Source: CAVPHV01 sp963821095
Lineage (GTDB): Bacteria; Actinomycetota; Acidimicrobiia; Spongiisociales; UBA5794
Assembly (NCBI GenBank): GCA_963821095.1
Contig: CAWGCJ010000004.1
Location: forward strand, 124,001 to 188,000
Direction: 5' to 3'
Length of the DNA stretch: 64,000 nt
Part shown: one piece after another, positions 60,501 to 64,000 of the stretch
Layout: the number at the start of each line of letters is the position of its first letter
How positions within the stretch are numbered: position 1 is the first letter of the stretch
Notes under the pieces: model-generated
What the model was told of the DNA's origin: nothing
Database searches by the model: none
Seen by the model: the letters and a program-made list of their open reading frames with translations, nothing else
Position numbers and translations under genes: made by a program

Positions 60501-60667
60501 GGGTCACGCTCACGGACGACCTGGACCCACCGCGGGTGAAGTCCCATATTGTGGGCTTCCTCACGTTGATCGAGGTCGACGACTCCGCCGACCTCGTCCG
60601 TGGTACCGGCCGCACGGGTACCGAGTTGTATCGTCCGGGCGATCGACCCGACCCAACCATTCCCTGA
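57551..60667 (+). CDS. Giant secreted C-type-lectin repeat protein, N-terminal part
   Basis: 1038 codons in one frame. Sec signal about 1-35 (LLVIGLLTTPNPASA); a beta-rich domain about 36-190; C-type lectin domain about 190-310 with YALTEDWATFEETEAQAVSWGG, an EPND calcium/mannose-type motif and WND. Then come four copies of a 150-residue beta domain (about 314-885), a degenerate fifth (about 885-1000), and a tail. The stop at 60665 is probably an artefact, since lectin and beta-domain homology resumes in other frames to the window end. Likely a surface adhesin or sugar-binding protein. Confidence 0.8.
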   Translation: MLSRTSRALAASFAFLLVIGLLTTPNPASAAPYVGADLVLDGSEFSALSGFHNPPDPGWNVDGSAIWTNTSDEWAEYEVELTAGLWQVGIEAINEGDLSPDPWWYPQYELTVSLSTLSTENLYVQASDNEVHHGFMEYYVPADGTYTARFTWLNDQAENPLPGGGFEYDANIRIERVFLDQVHDIAPGQWFTNPTNGHAYALTEDWATFEETEAQAVSWGGHLVTISDQDEQDWLYETFGSWGWLIGLNDIDVEGTFVWASGEPVTYTNWCFGEPNDHLGEDAVSMIGSAQCWNDVPGGGAGIVEMGAAPAATVDVSLSNDWVSGGGFLPNGSADVDVNGAGSSVGIDSEGRFFFNPGPDLVAGDTISVSDGVVTKILTLADLSFDSLDPDTDIGSGTAAVPDGTELDVSTEGPHVTTTVTGGVWSVDFATEAGVDVLARSFGSATLFDSDGDGTVAEGETPRVDVSLSNDWVSGGGFLPNGSADVDVNGAGSSVGIDSEGRFFFNPGPDLVAGDTISVSDGVVTKILTLADLSFDSLDPDTDIGSGTAAVPDGTELDVSTEGPHVTTTVTGGVWSVDFATEAGVDVLARSFGSATLFDSDGDGTVAEGETPRVDVSLSNDWVSGGGFLPNGSADVDVNGAGSSVGIDSEGRFFFNPGPDLVAGDTISVSDGVVTKILTLADLSFDSLDPDTDIGSGTAAVPDGTELDVSTEGPHVTTTVTGGVWSVDFATEAGVDVLARSFGSATLFDSDGDGTVAEGETPRVDVSLSNDWVSGGGFLPNGSADVDVNGAGSSVGIDSEGRFFFNPGPDLVAGDTISVSDGVVTKILTLADLSFDSLDPDTDIGSGTAAVPDGTELDVSTEGPHVTTTVTGGVWSVDFATEAGVDVVPGSYGSVGLTDEDGDQTIAEASAIALLHPTFTVFVNDDFSTTEDIVGFDFFPSSHVTITIDLGDDGSIDYEDTATVDDGGDVRFDTGIPTVQEGDRVTLTDDLDPPRVKSHIVGFLTLIEVDDSADLVRGTGRTGTELYRPGDRPDPTIP
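58490..60210. repeat. Four near-identical 450-bp tandem repeats
   Basis: Copies start at 58490, 58940, 59390 and 59840; the last is 371 bp before divergence. Only a few substitutions separate them (e.g. 58556, 59886, one near 60162 and one near 60190). The unit is in frame and encodes VDVSLSNDWVSGGGFLPNGS ... DSDGDGTVAEGETPR. Codon use is T-richer than in the neighbours. Silent identity this high implies recent expansion or gene conversion. Confidence 0.95.
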
Positions 60668-62800
60668 GGGACCCGACATCATCTTGATCGTCGACGGTAG
60701 CGGACAATGTGGGCGGCCGACTTCTCCGGCATCTACGACATCGGCCCGCGGCACGGAAGGCTGGGTGCAGACGAACGACGCGCGATGGAGACCACACCCA
60801 GATCAACTGGTGGGCTCCCCTCCCTGAGACCGGGGTCGTGGATCCACAACCCGGCCACCGGGCACTACTACGCCCTCACGGACTACGACCTCAGCTTCTC
60901 CGAGGCCGAGAGTCAGGCGCAGTCGTGGGGCGGCCACCTGGTGACCATCGACGACCAGGCCGAGCAGGACTGGCTGTACGAGACGTTCGGCGTCAATCCC
61001 TTCTGGATCGGATTCAACGACGTCGACACCGAAGGGACCTTCGTGTGGACGTCCGGCGCTCCGGTCACCTACTCCAACTGGTGCGACGGCGAACCCAACG
61101 ATCCACGATCATCCTGGCGAGGACGCGGTGCACTACGGGTTCGGCGAGCCGTGCTGGAACGACGTTCCGGTCGACGCCAACACTGCCGGCATCGTCGAGC
61201 TCGAGACACTGCAATCCGTCGCCCATATCGAGCAGAACTTCACCCATGGGCATCTCACAGGAGACGGGTGGCCGGTTGGGACTCAATCGTCACGATCACC
61301 GTGGACGATCCCGAGACCCCGCGCCGGACGACTATGTGACGCAGGCGACCGTAGGGCCGGAGGGGCCCAGCGTCGGTTCGAGGTCGACGTGTTGGGCCGA
61401 GTTCGGGAGCGGATTCGACCTCCGACCCGGGACTCGCCATCACCGTCACCGACGGCCCACCACAAAGATCCCTCGAGGTTGCCGACCTCGCCGTGACCGA
61501 CGTCGACGCGGCCGCCGACACGATCACCGGGACTGCGGCACCTGGAGTCACTCTCGAGGTCGGGGTGGTGGCTCCCAATGGGTACACGTACAGCGCCCTC
61601 CTGGACGTCACCGCCGATGGCGACGGCGTGTGGATCGCCGACTTCGCCGGCGTCTACGATCTGGTCGCAGGGCGATCCATACGTCGTCCGCCAGCCGATG
61701 CCGACGGAGACGTCACCTTCCTCAACCTGGAGGTCGCCGCTCCCGCCAAGTCTTGGCGACACAACCCGGCGACCGGGCACTACTACGCCCTGACCGACTA
61801 TGACCTCAGTTTCTCGGAGGCCGAGGACATGGCCCGTCAGTGGTCGGCGGCCACCTGGTCACCATCGACGACCAGGCCGAGCAGGACTGGCTGTACGAGA
61901 CGTTCGGCCTCAACCCTGGTGGATCGGCCTCAACGACATCGCCACCGAAGGAACTTTCGTCTGGACCTCCGGAGCGCCCGTCGGCGTACACCAACTGGTG
62001 CGACGGGGAGCCCAACGATGCCCACCGGGTGAGGATGTCGTCCAGATGGTGCGCGAGGCTCGGAGGAGCCGATGTTGGAACGACGTGCCGATCGAGGGCA
62101 GCTTCGGCGGGATCGTGGAGGTCGACTCCCTCGAGCGTATCGTCACCATCCAAGCGTCGATCACCCAAGACAGCCTCCATGGGAACGGCTGGCCGGCCGG
62201 AGCCACGGTCACGATCACCATGGACGATCCCGGCACCCCCGAACCGATCGACTACGAGACGCAGGCCGAGGTCACTCAGTACGGTGCCGGCCCGTTCGAC
62301 ACCGAGTTCCACGTCGATCTGCAGATCGCCTTTGAGGGCCAATTCGACCTCGTTGCAGGCCACGTGTTCACCGTCACCGACGGCACGACCACCAAGGTGC
62401 TCGAGGTCGCCGATGTGACCGTGACCGACAGGGACGCCGACAGCGACACCGTTACCGGCACTGCCGAGCCGGGCGCCGAGTTGATGGTGTGGGTCGATGC
62501 TCCGGAGCAACCGAGCGTCCTCACTACGGCCGACGGTGTCGGCAATTGGACCGCCGACTTCTCCGGAACGTACGACCTGGGTCCCGGTACCGGCGGCGGC
62601 GTGCGGCAGTTCGACGCCGATCGTGACGCGACTGAGGTGAGGTGGGAGGTGCCCAATCCGCAACTCGCCGCCAATCCGTGGCTCGACTACATCGTGGCCT
62701 GGGAATGGCCGCTCGGAACATCGGTGACACTCACCGTCGATAACGACTTCGATGTCAGCCAACGGCGTGCTCCACGAAGCGACGGCGCACGGCGGAGCAG
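60668..62800 (+). pseudogene. Continuation of the lectin repeat protein, densely frameshifted
   Basis: Same protein in shifting frames: WAADFSGIYDIGP near 60710; a second lectin domain 60840-61200 (YYALTDYDLSFSEAE, SNWCDGEPND, CWNDVPVDANTAGIVE); beta domains around 61270-61690 (GTAAPGVTLEVGVVAPNG); a third lectin domain 61750-62130; and a beta domain 62150-62760 (FDLVAGHVFTVTDGTTTK). At least eight single-base frame changes occur. Joined to both flanks this would be one protein of over 2,100 residues. Confidence 0.7.
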
Positions 62801-64000
62801 TTCGAGGACACCTTCTACACACGGGCTCTCTTCGATCTCATCGGCGCCTTCGACCTCCAGGCGGGTCACGTGATCACCGTGTCGGACGGCACTGTCACCA
62901 AGACCCATCAGGTGACCTCGGTCGACCTGACAGAGATCGACCTCGAGACCGACACCATGAGCGGCGTCGCGGATCCCTTCGCAGTCGTGAACGTCGAGGC
63001 TTGGACGGATGACAGCGGAGCGGGCCGCCGGGTCACGGCGGACGCTGCCGGGAACTGGATCGCCGACTTCTCCTATCAACCGACGGAAGACGACTACGAC
63101 GCCGGGATTTGGGGTTCGGTCGACCTCCAAGGCAACTACGGGTTCGGGTTCTACGAAATGGACGATGACGTCGACAACACTGGATGGGAGCAGCCGCAAG
63201 GTGCGCCGGGCATGCTGGCGGTACCAGATCTCGACGTGATCAACATCGACGCCACCGGTTTGAGTCCGGTCACATTGACCGTCGAGTCATCGGGCGGCGA
63301 GCTGCTCTACGAGGACACATTTGACGTCGTCCGCGGCGGCCAAGCCGGCGATCTCGGCGGGTTCGACTTCCCCGATCACTATCCGTTCATCAACTCCCCG
63401 ATTGGCTATCCGGGCGCCCGTGTCGACCTCAGCGGAGTGCTCGACCTTGTTCCCGGCCAGGTGATCACCTGGTCCGACATGGCGTACACGGTCGAGATGG
63501 TCGTTGCCGAGCTCGAAGTGACAGAGGTCGATGTCGATGCTGACGTGGCGCTCGGGACCATGGGGTCGTCCGCTTCGGGCGTGTGGGGTGCGCTCCAGGA
63601 CTTTGCGGCGTATGGATTCACAGATCCGGTCGGCGCCAGCGAATGGACGATGAGCTTCTGCGAAGCGGAAGCCCAATTGGCCGACGAAGACTGCGTGCCT
63701 TGGGACATCATCCAAGATGATCTCGGGCTGGTCCTGGCCTACGGCGACTCCGGTTTCCGCAGCTACACGGGTGCGGTCTGGGATCTGCGCCCAGTCATCA
63801 CCGAGCTGACGTTCCCCACCGAGCCGGTCGAGACTGGGACACCGGTCGAGCTGTCGGCAGTATTCGCAGACCTCGAGGTGCCGGATTCTCACACCGCCGC
63901 CATTGACTGGGGCGACGGGACTGCTGTCGAGGAGGTTGGGGTCACCGCGGGTGCCCGCCCTGGCAGCGGTGGAACGGTGACCGGTACGCACATCTACGCG
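62780..64000 (+). CDS. Lectin repeat protein, C-terminal part with PKD-like domain (runs off window)
   Basis: Open frame without a stop to the window end, about 405 codons. Contains another beta domain (LIGAFDLQAGHVITVSDGTV), GNWIADFSYQPTEDD, a stretch with DIIQDDLGLVLAYGD, and a PKD-like segment starting PVELSAVFADLEVPDSH with AAIDWGDGT. PKD domains are typical spacers in surface adhesins. No start of its own is evident: it continues the upstream broken frames. Confidence 0.7.

Noticed and set aside
1..64000. tRNA or rRNA genes
   Set aside because: No T-loop-like GGTTCGAATCC with matching acceptor stems and no rRNA-like stretch was noticed by eye; a dedicated scan (tRNAscan/Rfam) could overturn this.

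Overview
The window is GC-rich, densely packed DNA with frequent GTG starts and 1-8 base gene overlaps. Gene content points to an actinobacterium, most likely an uncultured Acidimicrobiia-like lineage. The pointers are double-length Lrp/AsnC regulators, the Dxs type, fused E1 alpha/beta, many SDR and VOC enzymes, and lipoproteins with Gly-Asp-Asp-Asp tails after the lipobox Cys. This placement is an inference and not a marker-gene result. I saw no rRNA, tRNA or CRISPR array.

Layout. 0.05-12 kb: a one-direction catabolic and uptake cluster (zinc alcohol dehydrogenase, FGGY kinase, class I aldolase, flavin reductase, VOC protein, FadR-type GntR regulator, BMP-type ABC importer) followed by dxs. 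A GntR-like operator lies in front of the first gene. 12-16.3 kb: a TMEM175-like channel, an ArsR-type regulator, an alpha/beta hydrolase and an IS30-family insertion sequence. 16.3-20.2 kb: a molybdate locus in which an XRE/PBP regulator is in frame with ModA through a MITE-like repeat, then ModB and ModC. 20.2-22.7 kb: a mosaic of truncated genes bounded by a 47-bp direct repeat. 22.8-29.9 kb: a GDSL hydrolase, a coupled four-gene operon of unknown role, two photolyase-family proteins (one apparently domain-permuted), a DUF2071 protein and ferrochelatase. 30-33 kb: a broken rifampin-phosphotransferase/PEP-synthase-like dikinase next to a PlsY-like membrane protein.

33.4-52.5 kb: a large catabolic island. 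It holds a zinc alcohol dehydrogenase, four SDRs, three VOC proteins, a fused 2-oxoacid dehydrogenase E1 with its E2, and a branched-chain-amino-acid-type ABC importer with a fused LivH-LivM permease, followed by UspA and TetR. Two double-length AsnC regulators sit inside it and at its far end. The likely logic is import of a small organic acid or amino-acid-like compound, oxidation by SDR/ADH/VOC enzymes, and oxidative decarboxylation by the E1-E2 complex. No E3 gene is present.

52.6-55 kb: an ECF sigma factor with a membrane partner whose body is paralogous to a nearby membrane protein, with a Cu/Zn-SOD-like secreted protein between them. 55.4-57.3 kb: DUF389 and DUF2237 proteins. 57.5-64 kb: a very large secreted C-type-lectin repeat protein containing four near-identical 450-bp repeats; it runs off the window.

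At least nine otherwise conserved genes are split by single-base frame changes. In four of the six clearest cases, removing one base from a short C or G run restores a conserved protein. This points to homopolymer errors in the assembly more than to genuine decay, so those genes are annotated as whole genes with the break noted.
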